DNA from: Ectocarpus siliculosus
Lineage: Eukaryota > Sar > Phaeophyceae > Ectocarpales > Ectocarpaceae
DNA: 41,153 bases
Assembly (NCBI GenBank): GCA_000310025.1
Contig: FN649729.1
Span: forward strand, 3,851,632 to 3,892,784
Reading direction: 5' to 3'
A program made the translations under genes and the position numbers. Position 1 is the first letter of the stretch. Each line of letters starts with the position of its first letter. Of the stretch, positions 9,472-19,330 are shown piece by piece. The notes beneath the pieces were generated by a model that saw nothing but the letters and a program-made list of their open reading frames with translations, had not been told where the DNA came from and did no database searches.

Positions 9472-11850
9472 TCACCGGTCCGTATCATCCCAGGCCAAAT
9501 CATCGGCTTGCCGTTCAATACGCGCCGTCGGAGATGGATGTGGTCCATCGGCCTCGGAGGTCGGCACCGATTTGCGTGTCGGCAACGGCGCGGCGGCAGT
9601 AACAGCGGCGGGCAGCGGAGCGGCGGTAGTCCTCGTCGCAGTCATCCGCGGGTCCGGCAGCGCGGCGACATCCGGCGAGGATGCAGGCGGCACGGGGGCC
9701 CCGGGACTTGGCGGCAGCGGCGGCGGTGCTGCAGCGGCGGCGGCGGCTGCAGGCCAAGGCGCAGCGGTGGCAGCGGGCTGCGAAGCGGTGATGGCCCCGG
9801 GTCCCAACTCCCTGGGGAGGGTGTTCCCTTGTTGCTTGGCAGTCAAACTCAAAACGGGTTGGGGAAAGTAGCCAGCGCGGTGGTGGAAAACGTCAACATC
9901 CATTTGTTCGGCACGACCCAACACATCCACATCACACTTAGACGCAACACCTTCCCTCGCATCAAACATCCCCGCACTCGCCCCCGAGTCTCCCTGCAAC
10001 TGCTCACCACCTTTGGGTGTTGACATCCTAGTGTGCCATACCGGGGCTTGAAAGGTCACAGCAGGCTTCACGACAGGAACCACAGGAACATCAGGCACAG
10101 ACATACCAGCAACGGGAACACCAGACACCTCCCCATCACTAACAACTCTAACCTCATTTCCAGACACAGAATCAGACTCGCCTAGAGAATTCACACTACG
10201 TGTGAGGAAGAGACGAAGAGGGGCGCCACTTGCTGGAGGAATGTCGCCCGGAGGTGGAGAGGGGGTCGCGGTCGAGGAGGCAGAGGTCGTTGGATTAGCG
10301 CCGATGTACTGCTGCTGCTGCTGCTGCTGCTGCTGAGTCGCCGGCTGAGTAGCGGTGCTAAAGGCCTCGTTGAAGACTCGCTGCTCATCAGCGTCGGGCC
10401 CTGCAGAACGGGGACAGAACGCGCGGCCCCGACCCCAGCTTGCCCCTTGGTCGAGTTGGTGCAGCTGCTCTCGATATGATCCGCCCGACAAGCGCCCCGA
10501 TTCTTGCCCCCCGGCCTGAGGAAAACCTGGTCCCCGCATACCGTCCCTCTCGCGAATGAACGCCATGAAGTCGTTGTAGTGGAACAAGAAGTCCTTGCGA
10601 AGTTTATGGCAGTCCGGGGTGTTGTGGGAGGAGTTCGCTCCGTGAACCTGGCAGAAGAAGGCACCTCTCTGCTCATGAGATGGTCCGCCATCCGCTCCCG
10701 CAGCAGCTGCTCTCCTCATGCCGCCGTCCCGGCCCGCGCCGGCAGCGACGGGCGCATGCCTCGTGTCCTCGATCCCCTCCCCAGACCTCCGTTTGATCCT
10801 CTGCTCGTGCTCGACCAGCCTCAGCGTCTCTTCCAGAGTACCTCTCGAAAGCATGGGGTGGAACAGAATACGGTCTTTGACATCGTCGTACATTGGGAGC
10901 AAGCCACGTGCAAAGTGTCTCGACATTAACGTCTCCTCTCGATTGTCCCCACAAGACTGTAATTGCATCCACACAGTATTCGCTCTTCCCCAGTAGTCGA
11001 CCAGAGTCTCTCCATGCTTCTGCCTAAGGCAGTTCCAAGTGCCGTCCAGGATTTATCTCTCATGCGTCCTGCTTGTAGTGTAGTAGGACTGAAACACTCT
11101 CCACCCTGCTTGTGGACTCTCTGAAGCTAGTATCTGGTCTAGTATAGGTTGAACGTTGATTTTCGTGATCAAGCACATCCAGACTCTCGTGGCCTTTCGA
11201 ACACTTTCATCGCCATACCTCTGCCGCAACCAAGTCTTATCGACGTGCAACGAACCCACAGGAATCTCTTCTCCTCTCATGATCTCTTCAAGACCCTCTG
11301 CATCCATCCACCCTGAGAAACAACTCGTAAAAATTCGGAACGCGACAGTCACACTTCGATCCTTCAAGAAAGCATCATTCCACTCAGGTACTTCGACTCT
11401 CTCTCTCAGCTTCAACTCTATGGGCTGGGAACTTGACGTGCCTGAGCGGACGTCATGTCCCGGAGTCTGGGAGGCGAAGTTGGCAACCCGGCGGAGGAGG
11501 TCGACAAGGGCGATAGTTGGATCTTGTTCCCCTCCATCCGCGGCTGCTTTCGTTCCTCCCTGCTGGTCCACATCGGGGAGGTTCAACGAACCTCGTCCTT
11601 CCCCCCCGTTGTCTTCCCCGTGGGGAGAGGAACTAGTCCCTGGTCCCCGCGGAGGTCTTCGTCCATCTCCTCCAGCCGTCTTATTCGCGCAGACACAGCA
11701 GCCACTTTCTTGATCTATTACGCTAGCGTGTTGGGTGGCTTGGTGCGCCCGGCGCAGTTGTAGACGGCAAAAATAAAAGAACCGCGCGGCGAGTTTGCCG
11801 GCAACGATAAAATACAGTAAACTGCCCACGGGTGTGGTAACCCGCCGCAT
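9472..11850 (-). CDS. Element 1 gag-like polyprotein, interrupted by one in-frame TAA
   Basis: One minus-strand frame runs from an ATG inside the LTR (11850) to TGA at 9472-9474. It is broken only by TAA at 11053-11055 (codon 266), and both parts are in the same frame. The first part carries an acidic/Gly-rich N-terminus and a helical domain. After the stop come W-x-x-L...Y...A/L-rich helices, FARGLLPMYDDVKDRI (a gag_2/UBN2-like Copia gag pattern) and EETLRLVEHEQRIKRR. A zinc-knuckle-like FCQVHGANSSHNTPDCHKL follows near 10640. The C-terminus is low-complexity: a poly-Gln run coded by nine CTG on the plus strand (10309-10335), then Ala/Pro-rich sequence. There is no protease or pol. Gag would package the element's RNA. 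The stop may be a mutation or a recoding site, and the sequence alone does not decide. Confidence 0.75.
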
Positions 11851-12215
11851 CTATGATGTTCCGGAGCGTGATAGCTCTGATGTGTTGACGCTGGTGCTGT
11901 GATAGCTGTTGTGATGGCGTGATAGCCTAGAGGCGTGAAAGCCTGGCAGCGTGATAGCTGGTGGATAGGTAGTATGGGCACGGGCGTGATAGCCCAGGGC
12001 GTGATAGCCGGGAAAAAAGGAAGATGAATTAATCAAGGGCACGTGGCCAACACCGTTGCAGACACGCATACCCAGAAAACAAGAATATGTGGCAAAGATG
12101 GTACCACCATTCGCCCAATTTATTACAACTGCGGAACCCCCAAAATTCCCCGCTCCATCTTCTAGGAACATTCCTCGGTTGCAATAATCTGTCAATGCTG
12201 TGAGTACATCCAACA
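11729..12215 (-). repeat. Element 1 right LTR (5' LTR in element sense)
   Basis: This is the direct copy of the left LTR and the gag frame opens inside it. In element sense the internal region starts CGCTAGCG, a perfect 8-bp palindrome, and not the usual TGG of a tRNA primer-binding site. Confidence 0.93.
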
Positions 12216-12399
12216 GACACTGCGCCGGTTAGTAGAGCGACAAGTGGAAGAAACGGATACATTGTTCGTGAAGCTCGTTCCTCACACAGGATTTCCGTCG
12301 GTGAAAGGTGTGGGTGCATGGCTTATATTATGCGTCCATTTGGGTGCATATAGTCTAAATTGTAAAAAAAAGTCGTAAAAAAAATGTTTCGTTCTCAGA

Positions 12400-13590
12400 T
12401 TGTTTTCGCACAGAGTGTACCAAGACAGACACCGATCCAACAAAACAAGGACATTTTTCGTGCTGGCGTCCACGTCCGCGTGGTTGTGGAACAAGGACAT
12501 TTTGAATGCCTTTTCTACTTGGTTGGCTCCGCTCAAATTGCCGGCTCATCAAGCTTTTATCGCTGGCCGCATGTTGCCATGTGGGTATCTGCGTGTTGCT
12601 TTTGCGCCGCTGCCCTCTCCTGCGATGGGGGGTACTTCTGCTATCCCTACCGCCGACTATGATAGCTCTTCTAGTGAACCTGCTGGTATGGAGTGTGAGA
12701 ATTAGATGCAAGCTGAAGAACAGGAAGGATCCCTCTCCGAAGAGGACACTCGTTTATTTTGGGCAGATCTGGTGGTACAAGAAGAGGCAGAAGAGGCCGA
12801 ACATGAACGGCAGTTGGCCCTTTTCGCTCGGCATCGGCGTACTGTTGCTGCTGCTGACGATTTGTTGCATTTGGATGCCGCTTTGCATGTTCCTGAGGAT
12901 ACAGGCACTTTGTTGCCCGCGGAATCTGCTGCAGCTGACGTGAGTGTCGGAGGCGACCTTTTGATGTCGAAGATGAAAGTACCGGCTACTGCTGTTCAGC
13001 AGTCTAAGGACTCAGGTAGAGTGACGGCTGGGGCCCGGGGTACCTCGGCGGCTGCAGGTGTTCTTTGCTGCTTCTGGATTTGGAGTTGCTCGTGCTGCTG
13101 GAGTTTCCGCTGGAGCTGTGGGAGCTGATAGGCCTTTGTTGTCTTCGGAGACTGCTGGATCTGCTGGAAGGTTGGTGCATTCGGAGTCTGCTGGAGCGAC
13201 TGGCACTGGTTATAGAGCTGATGGCGTCGTAGGTGCTTTGCCGCCTCGGGGAGAACACTTTCCTGGAGTTTCCGCTGGAGTTTCCGTTGGAGTCGACGGC
13301 GCCCACCGTTTTCCGGCGTACTCGGAGTCTGCTGTTCCTGCTGCTGCCACTGGTTATGACCCCTCCGTGTTGCCTGCACAGCCCTCGATGCCTGACGATC
13401 TCCTCCTCCTGGATGCTGACATCGAAAACATGAGTAATGCCCAGTACACGTTGTGGGAACAGCATGTAGTTTCTCACAACACCAAGCTGGAGAAGGATCT
13501 ACAGCGTAAACGGGAGGGAAGAGGAGGCCGAAGCTGCGGCTCGGGCGGAGAGGAAGCGTCGTTCCCAGGCGTTCTTGGCCCGTCATTAGG
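12400..13590 (+). pseudogene. Decayed coding sequence, unknown protein
   Basis: A plus-strand frame runs 12400-13128 with a single internal TAG (12703-12705). It contains an acidic, coiled-coil-like stretch (SLSEEDTRLFWADLVVQEEA). Coding character then shifts by one frame near 13060 (Ala/Gly/Ser-rich, then PSMPDDLLLLDADIENMSNA and KLEKDLQRKR). It shifts again near 13515, where EEEAEAAARAERKRR ends in a stop. One premature stop and two frameshifts in an otherwise coherent charged protein suggest a pseudogene, possibly a gag-like or structural protein of an older element. No family is recognised. Confidence 0.4.
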
Positions 13591-14109
13591 CTGGTGAAAG
13601 GTGAGTTCCCGGAGCCAACGCCATCCGCTTCTCGTCGTGCGCCTATGGACTCGGTGCGTGCGGGAGGTTCGCCATCGCCTACTTTTTCCGTAACGCTGGC
13701 GGGAGCTTCGGGGACCGCCGCTGGGGAGGGAATCTCCATCGCTGTACCGGATTGTGTGGAACAAGATGGCCATCATGTTATTCTCTCGCTTACTGTTGAC
13801 ACGCGTGCAACTCACCTCCCTTTTAGCTCGACCCATCGGGTTGATGCTGTGGCAGCATGGCATTCGTGTCGAAGGTTTGCAGAACCGTTTTTCCACGATA
13901 GGCATGTGCAACATGTTCAATTTGGAGACCTCCTTGACCCGCACTTTCTCAACTAACTCCATTACCCCGTTTGAGCGCATCAATGTACACCAGCTACTAC
14001 TCGGCCTTCGCCATGCCCACTGGCCGCAGCACGACGACGCTGAGCAGTTCGGTCAACCTGCGGACAACCGCTCGTACGCCGGATCGCCGCGAGGGCAGGG
14101 CGGCTATCC
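13591..14109. other. Possible continuation of the decayed sequence
   Basis: Two overlapping plus-strand frames stay open here (for example 13594-13956 and 13754-14461) without a domain I recognise. The second runs into repeat DNA, which argues against it being a real gene. Confidence 0.3.
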
Positions 14110-14402
14110 GCATCGTTTGTCCTACTACGGCTTGTTTTGTGTCGGCACGGCTCACAACTATCATTCAAGCCACCGGACACCCCAATGGGACCAGTGGGTG
14201 GAGGGAAACGCCCAACCATGGGAACGCAGTGACTCAAGGGCCGGTGGAGCAGATACGCTTAACTGCTCCACCAGGCCAAACTCTATCTACCAGGTGCTGT
14301 TTGTCTTACGAAGACTTCCATTGTGTTGGCCCGGCCCACAACTATCATACAAGCCATCGGACACCCCAATCGGACCAGTGGGTGCAGAGAAACGCCAACC
14401 CA
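14110..14402 (+). repeat. ~180-bp tandem units, left arm, first part
   Basis: About one and a half units of a ~180-bp repeat. Each unit contains the hairpin GGTGGAGCAG...CTGCTCCACC, a TCTTACGAAGAC block, and a CAACTATCATACAAGCCATC block. The second unit is split by LTR element 2 at 14402/14403 and resumes at 17468. The same units recur in inverted orientation at 18655-19330. Confidence 0.85.
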
Positions 14403-14671
14403 TGTTGATCACTCCTAGAGCCGGAGTGCTTGCCGGGTATGCCCGTATTTGTGTCCAGTGACTAGAAAGTCTCGTTGATAGCTTGTATTAGATCCGCAGG
14501 ACAAACGCACGACAGACAGGGGGGAGAGAGAGTGCCCCACACAGGCTGACGCATCATGGGGGCGCCGCAGACTCATCCAAGTCTACCACAACAGGTACCA
14601 CAGCAGGTCCCTTCATCTACGGAACACAGAACCGTCCTCAGATCCTTCCTACATATGCACACACACGAGCA
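14403..14671 (-). repeat. Element 2 left LTR
   Basis: 269 bp, starting TGTTGATCACTCC and ending GAGCA. It is a near-identical direct copy of 17199-17467, and ACCCA lies directly outside. Confidence 0.9.
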
Positions 14672-15419
14672 CCCTCCCTGGTTCCTTACGCTAGTAATTA
14701 ACCACCACCGTGTGTTGTTCAACGTACTCGGACACTACCGAAAAATCAAACAGAAAAAAAAAAGGCGTTGCGAGGGAAAACCCGGCCTCCGAGCCAAAAA
14801 CGCTCGCAATAATTCCACGACTACCGAAATAAAACCATCATCGTTGTCATCTCAACTACTTCAATTCCCTACAAACGAAGGCCAATTACAGCGCTACGTT
14901 GGCATATGAACTACTTCAATTCCCCTACATGGCGACATACCAAGCGGACCAAACTACATCGATGGTTCGGATGATCATCTCAACATTTTAAGGGAAAAAA
15001 CAAACATATAACTAAACCAACGTTAGCTGAACACAGCTGTGCTCCCCCTTGACATCTGGCCTACAATTCGAACACCAAGGAACGACGTTGATACGGTCCA
15101 AACACGGTAGCGACTGTTGAGGGGATGTCGTCAGAGGCATGCGCGTTCACTAACATCGGGTTAACGCCACAATGGATGCCCTCCCATATTGTGCGACTAC
15201 ACACAAAAAAACTCAAATTGCTACCAGTATTCTCTGCCAAGAAAACTCAAATTGCTACCAGTATTCTCTGCTACAGGTACCAACCGGATTGTCGGTCTTG
15301 GCGGGGGTCTTCTCTCCATTGCCAAGCGGACTCCGGCTCCTCCCAACCACCGGCAAGAAAAAACCTGCTGCTGCTCACCACCCTGGTAAGCGCGCCGACT
15401 ACAACGACAAATGCCCACG

Positions 15420-16285
15420 CTGCCCCCCCTACATCTGGAAGCGCGTTGGCGGAGATCTGTGATGACTGCTGTGCAGCTCCCCCCTTCATCTGGAGAACCG
15501 TCCAACCGAAAAGCCCTGCGCTGCCCCCCCTTCATCTGGAGGCGCGGAGGTGAAGAAAATGCTGCCCTCCCCTACATCTGGAGAGCGTTGACCCGCGTTG
15601 CCCCCCCTACATCTGGAGGCGTGCCGGTGAAGAAAAGTTGCCCTCCCCTACGTCTGGAGAGCGTTGACCCGCGTCGCCCCCCCTACATCTGGAGGCGTGC
15701 CGGTGAAGAAATGTTGCCCTCCCCTGCATCTGGAGAGCGTACACCCGCGCCGCCCCCCTACATCTGGGGGCGCGCGGGTGAAGAACTTCTGCCCTCCCCT
15801 ACATCTGGAGAGCGTTATCCCGCGTTGCCCCCCCTACATCTGGAGGCGTGCCGGTGAAGAAACGTTGCCCTCCCCTACATCTGGAGAGCGTTGGCCCGTG
15901 CTGCCCTCTCTACATATGGAGGTGCACGGGTAAGGAACTACTGCCCCCCACGTCTGGGGTGCATCGGCTGGCGCTGCCCACCCTACATCTGGAGGCGCGC
16001 TGTTGTGTAACCACTGCTGTACGTCCCTCCCCTACATCTGGAGGGCGTATACTGATGCCCTCCCCCTTTTTTTCTGGTGAGAACACCTGTGAGATATTTA
16101 CGCTACCCCCCCTACATCTGGGGGTGCGTGTTAGTACCCTCCCCTACATCTGGAGAGCACATCTTCGAATGTTTTTTGCGCTACCCCCCCTTCGACTGGG
16201 GGTGCGTGTCAGTGTCAGTACCTTCCCCTACATCTGGAAAGCACAATTTTAAGAACTCACGTCGCCCCCCTACATCTGGGAGCGT
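15420..16285 (+). repeat. CCCCTACATCTGGAG minisatellite inside element 2
   Basis: About 21 copies of the core CCCCTACATCTGGAG are spaced mostly 33-41 bp apart. From 15560 to 15900 they form a ~73-bp dimer: one half ends GAGAGCGTTG, the other GAGGCGTGCCGGTGAAGAA. The minus strand reads CTCCAGATGTAGGGG, a purine-rich motif reminiscent of polypurine tracts. Plus-strand open frames across the array are by-products of repeats whose period is often a multiple of three. Confidence 0.9.
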
Positions 16286-16611
16286 GGAGTGTTGGGGCTG
16301 GGTATCATGGGTTCCCTTACAAGGCTTCGCACGCAACATCTAGCTCATCTTGCGAGAATATGACCGCTATAAACGCTCGGGTATGTCATCGAATGAAGAC
16401 GAACTACAGTTGTTGCTCAACAAAACACTCACACTCAAGAATGGAAACGCACGAACCGCGAATCCCCTTTCGAAAACATCATTGGCTGTCTAATCGTAAG
16501 CGAAACTACAGACGCTCTACGAACACCAAATCAGAAATAGAAACGCCTGAACTGCGAATCCCCTTTAGAAACTTTCAGTATCATTCGTCACAAGCAAGAT
16601 CATTCAAGAAA

Positions 16612-17136
16612 TCACTCACGAATCAACCAGAATGAAGTGTCCGCGGCAATGCCGCGCTGTTGTTGGGCCTCGTTCAAAAGCAAAGCAGTATTGCGCGGTT
16701 TTGCTCCTTTGCGACAAGTCGACATCCACCAGAATCGCCATGAATGCAATACTCCAGCTCTCTCGGAGCGAGTACTTTTCCCGCGATCAACAGGCTCGTG
16801 TGTTGCGCCGCCCGCTACTCCACCGCTGACGCCGCCGCTGTCCCGAGCACCAGGGCCCACAGTCTCGGGTAGGTTCCCTGCGGTGGAAACCCTCCCGGTT
16901 CCCCCTAGGATTCCAACCGCACCCCCCACGGCGCCCCCGTCCACCACGGCGCCGTGTGACCCTCCTCTTCCTCCGTCTCGCGTGGGCTGCTGGAGCAAAA
17001 GTCCCTCGAAGCTACCGAGTGGCTGCTCCATCCTCGCCTCGGCCCTGTTCTGCTTCTCCTCAAAGCGTTCTGTCAACGCCCGCTTAACATCTCCGAGTTT
17101 AGCGGCGAGCTCCTGCTGCGAGACTCCTCCCGACAT
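16612..17136 (-). CDS. Element 2 gag-like N-terminal protein, hypothetical
   Basis: From the first ATG in the internal region (17134-17136) the minus-strand frame gives 174 aa, beginning MSGGVSQQELAAKLGDVKRA. A predicted amphipathic coiled coil (ALTERFEEKQNRAEARMEQ) is followed by a Gly/Val-rich linker. The frame is also open upstream into the LTR. Its position directly after the element's 5' LTR, and the coiled coil plus low-complexity composition, suit a truncated gag. No zinc knuckle, protease or pol follows. Confidence 0.5.
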   Translation of the reverse strand: MSGGVSQQELAAKLGDVKRALTERFEEKQNRAEARMEQPLGSFEGLLLQQPTRDGGRGGSHGAVVDGGAVGGAVGILGGTGRVSTAGNLPETVGPGARDSGGVSGGVAGGATHEPVDRGKSTRSERAGVLHSWRFWWMSTCRKGAKPRNTALLLNEAQQQRGIAADTSFWLIRE

Positions 17137-17198
17137 GTTGCTGGCACGGGCTCTTTCGTTTCCTTGCAAGGACGATGGAGAAATAAAGAACTCTAGAG

Positions 17199-17467
17199 TG
17201 TTGATCACTCCTAGAGCCGGAGTGCTTGCCGGGTATGCCCGTATTTGTGTCCAGTGACTAGAAAGTCTCGTTGATAGCTTGTATTAGATCCGCAGGACAA
17301 ACGCACGACAGACAGGGGGGAGAGAGAGTGCCCCACACAGGCTGACGCATCATGGGGGCGCCGCAGACTCATCCAAGTCTACCACAACAAGTACCACAGC
17401 AGGTCCCTTCATCTACGGAACACAGAACCGTCCTCAGATCCTTCCTACATATGCACACATACGAACA
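17199..17467 (-). repeat. Element 2 right LTR
   Basis: 269 bp, starting TGTTGATCACTCC and ending CGAACA. It is followed at once by the ACCCA target duplication. Confidence 0.9.
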
Positions 17468-17575
17468 ACCCACGGGGGGTCAGCGGCTCAAGGGCCGGTG
17501 GAGCTTAACTGCTCCACCAGGCCAAACTCTATCTACACCGGGCGCTGATCGTCGTACGAAGACTGTGACAGGATA
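17468..17575 (+). repeat. ~180-bp unit, left arm, remainder after element 2
   Basis: The interrupted repeat unit resumes with ACCCACGGGGGGTCAGCGGC and the GGTGGAGC...GCTCCACC hairpin. It then degenerates into the spacer that precedes the satellite. Confidence 0.8.
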
Positions 17576-17815
17576 GGGGCACCCCCTGGATATGGGAAAT
17601 TTTCTCAAACGGGCTCCCCTCCGGGCTAACGGGCACTCCTCCCCACCCACCCCGACTAACGGGCACCCCCCCAATAACGCCCCCCTCCTGGTGGTTTGGG
17701 GCACTCCCCCTCAACTAACGGCACTCTCCGTCAACAACGGCCACCCCACCTCCATTGCCGGTATTCCTCTCTGCTCACGGACACCTCTTGGCGCCGTGTT
17801 CGGACGGTGAAGTGC
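17576..17815 (+). repeat. TAACGGGCACCCCC degenerate repeats
   Basis: A C-rich spacer with about five variants of CTAACGGGCACYCCYCC. It lies between the ~180-bp units and the 22-bp satellite on the left side. No counterpart is seen at the mirror position on the right. Confidence 0.55.
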
Positions 17816-18655
17816 TCTGTATGTAGTATACACTGTATTTCCTGGACACATACAATGTATTTGTTGATCAGATACGCTCAACACTGTATTCCCTGAGCAG
17901 ATTCACTGTATTCCCTCATCAGATACACCGTATTCCCTCGCTTGTTTCACTGTATTCCATCACCAAATGCATTGTATTCCCTGGTCAGGATCATTGTATT
18001 TCCTTATCCGATACACAGTGCTCGTCGTACTTTTCACTGTATTCCCTGAGTATATATCATGTGTTCCCTCATCAGATACACCGTATTGCCTCGTTCGTTT
18101 CACTGCATTCCCTCATCAACTACACTGTTTTCCCTGGTCAGGATCCCCGTATTCCCTCTTCAAATACACTACCTTATTCCTTGTACTTTTCACTGTATTC
18201 CCTAACCAGATTCAATGTATCCCTCATCAGATGTGCACGCCGTGGAATGCAGTGAATCTGATGAAGGAATACAGTGTATCTGATGAGGGAACACAATGAA
18301 TCTGCTATGGGAATACAGTTTATCTGACGAGGGAATATCGTGTACCTGCTCTGAGAATACAGCGTATCTGATCAGGGAATACAATGTATCTGACGAGGGA
18401 ATACGGCGATTCTGGTAAGGGAATGAAGTGAATCTGATTAGGGAAACATGGTATGTGATGAGGGAGTACAGCGAATCTGCTCAGGGAATACAGTGTATCT
18501 GACGAGGGAATACAGTGTATCCCCTCAGCGAATACAGCGTGTGTGATCTGGGAATACAGTGTATCCCATGACAGCGTAGTATGTGATGAGGGAATACAGT
18601 GAATGTGACTAAAGGATACAGTGAATGTGACGAGGAAATGGCTCAGAGGCCACAT
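17816..18655. repeat. ~22-bp satellite in inverted halves (palindrome core)
   Basis: The left half (about 17825-18235) is a degenerate tandem array of CACTGTATTCCCTCATCAGA. The right half (about 18240-18650) is the same monomer in reverse complement (TCTGATGAGGGAATACAGTG). Orientation flips near 18236-18245, beside GTGCAC. There are about 18 monomers per arm, with frequent point differences. The arrangement is an inverted repeat and not a simple array. Confidence 0.88.
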
Positions 18656-19330
18656 ATCTGCTCCACCGGCCTTTGAGCGATGAGTCCCCATGGGTGGGCG
18701 TTTCCCTCCACCCACTGGTCCCATTGGGGTGCCCGATGGCTTGTATGATAGTTGTGGGCCGGGCCAACACAATGAAAGTCTTCGTAAGACAAACAGCGCC
18801 CGGTGTAGATAGAGTGTGGCCTGGTGGAGCAGTTAAGCTTTTCTGCTCCACCGGCCCTTGAGTCACTGAACCCCCGTGGGTGGGTGTTTCTCTGTACCCA
18901 CTGGTTCGATCGGGATGTCCGATGGCTTGTATGATAGCTGTGAGCCGGGCCAACACAAGGCAAGTCTTCGTAAGACAAACAGCGCCCGGTAGATAGAGTT
19001 TGGCCTGGTGGAGTAGTTAAGCTTATCTGCTCCATCGGCCCTTGAGTCCCTGAGCCCCCGTGGGTGGGCGTTTCTCTGCACCCACTGGTCCGATCGGGGT
19101 ATCCGATGGCTTGAATGATAGCTGTGAGCCGTGCCGACACAATACAAGCCGTAGTAGGACAAACAGCAGTACCCTTAACGAAGAGTTGGCCTGGTGGAGC
19201 AGCTCCACCGGCCCTTGAGCCACTGAGCCCCCGCGTGGGGGCGTTTCTCTGTACCCACTGGTCCGATTGGGGTGGAGGATGGGTTGAATGATAGCTGTGA
19301 GCCTTGCCAACACGATGCGGGCCGAGTTAG
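18656..19330 (-). repeat. ~180-bp tandem units, right arm, inverted
   Basis: Four units begin at about 18658, 18841, 19026 and 19199 (spacing 173-185 bp), each with CTGCTCCACCGGCCCTTGAG. They are reverse complements of the left-arm units at 14.1-14.4 and 17.47-17.57 kb. They include the uninterrupted GTGGGTGGGCGTTTCTCTG site that matches the target of LTR element 2. Confidence 0.88.

Larger units (their letters stand above)
6557..12215 (-). mobile_element. Gag-only LTR retrotransposon (TR-GAG/LARD-like), element 1
   Basis: A 5659-bp element is bounded by direct 487-bp LTRs (6557-7043 and 11729-12215) that begin TGTTGG and end CCAACA. They differ at one position by my reading (C6941 versus G12113). 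A perfect 5-bp target duplication GACAC flanks it (6552-6556 and 12216-12220). The only substantial coding region is gag on the minus strand, so the element's 5' LTR is the right-hand one. The 2.4 kb between the gag stop and the left LTR shows no protease, integrase, RT or RNase H motif in any frame, so mobility must have depended on enzymes supplied in trans. A G-rich polypurine tract (GCAGGGGGGC on the minus strand) abuts the left LTR. The near-identical LTRs imply a young insertion. Confidence 0.93.
14403..17467 (-). mobile_element. Non-autonomous LTR retrotransposon, element 2, nested
   Basis: A 3065-bp element has 269-bp direct LTRs (14403-14671 and 17199-17467; TGTTGATC...GAACA or GAGCA). 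I count three differences between them. The target duplication is ACCCA (14398-14402 and 17468-17472). Removing the element restores a ~180-bp repeat unit, and the uninterrupted units at 18.65-19.3 kb act as empty sites. The internal part has a short gag-like frame on the minus strand near the right LTR and a minisatellite at 15.42-16.28 kb. There is no protease, RT or integrase. In element sense the internal region begins CTCTAGAG, again a palindrome and not a TGG primer site. Confidence 0.9.

Noticed and set aside
9382-10023. Plus-strand Gly/Arg-rich frame opposite gag
   Set aside because: It mirrors the low-complexity C-terminus of gag on the other strand; the minus frame is longer and carries gag motifs.
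13996-14461. Plus-strand frame running from 13.75 kb into the 180-bp units and LTR
   Set aside because: Its last third is repeat and LTR DNA, so the frame is not a single protein-coding unit.
15420-16285. Possible CRISPR-like array of regularly spaced repeats
   Set aside because: Spacers are themselves repetitive, units form dimers, the context is a eukaryotic retroelement, and no cas-like gene is present.
15120-16340. Several overlapping plus-strand open frames across the CTACATCTGGAG array
   Set aside because: They are translations of a minisatellite and show only repeat-derived PTSGG/YIWRR strings.
17960-18780. Open frames on both strands over the 22-bp satellite
   Set aside because: The peptides simply repeat satellite monomers (FPHQIH, YSLSDT) and flip with the inverted array.
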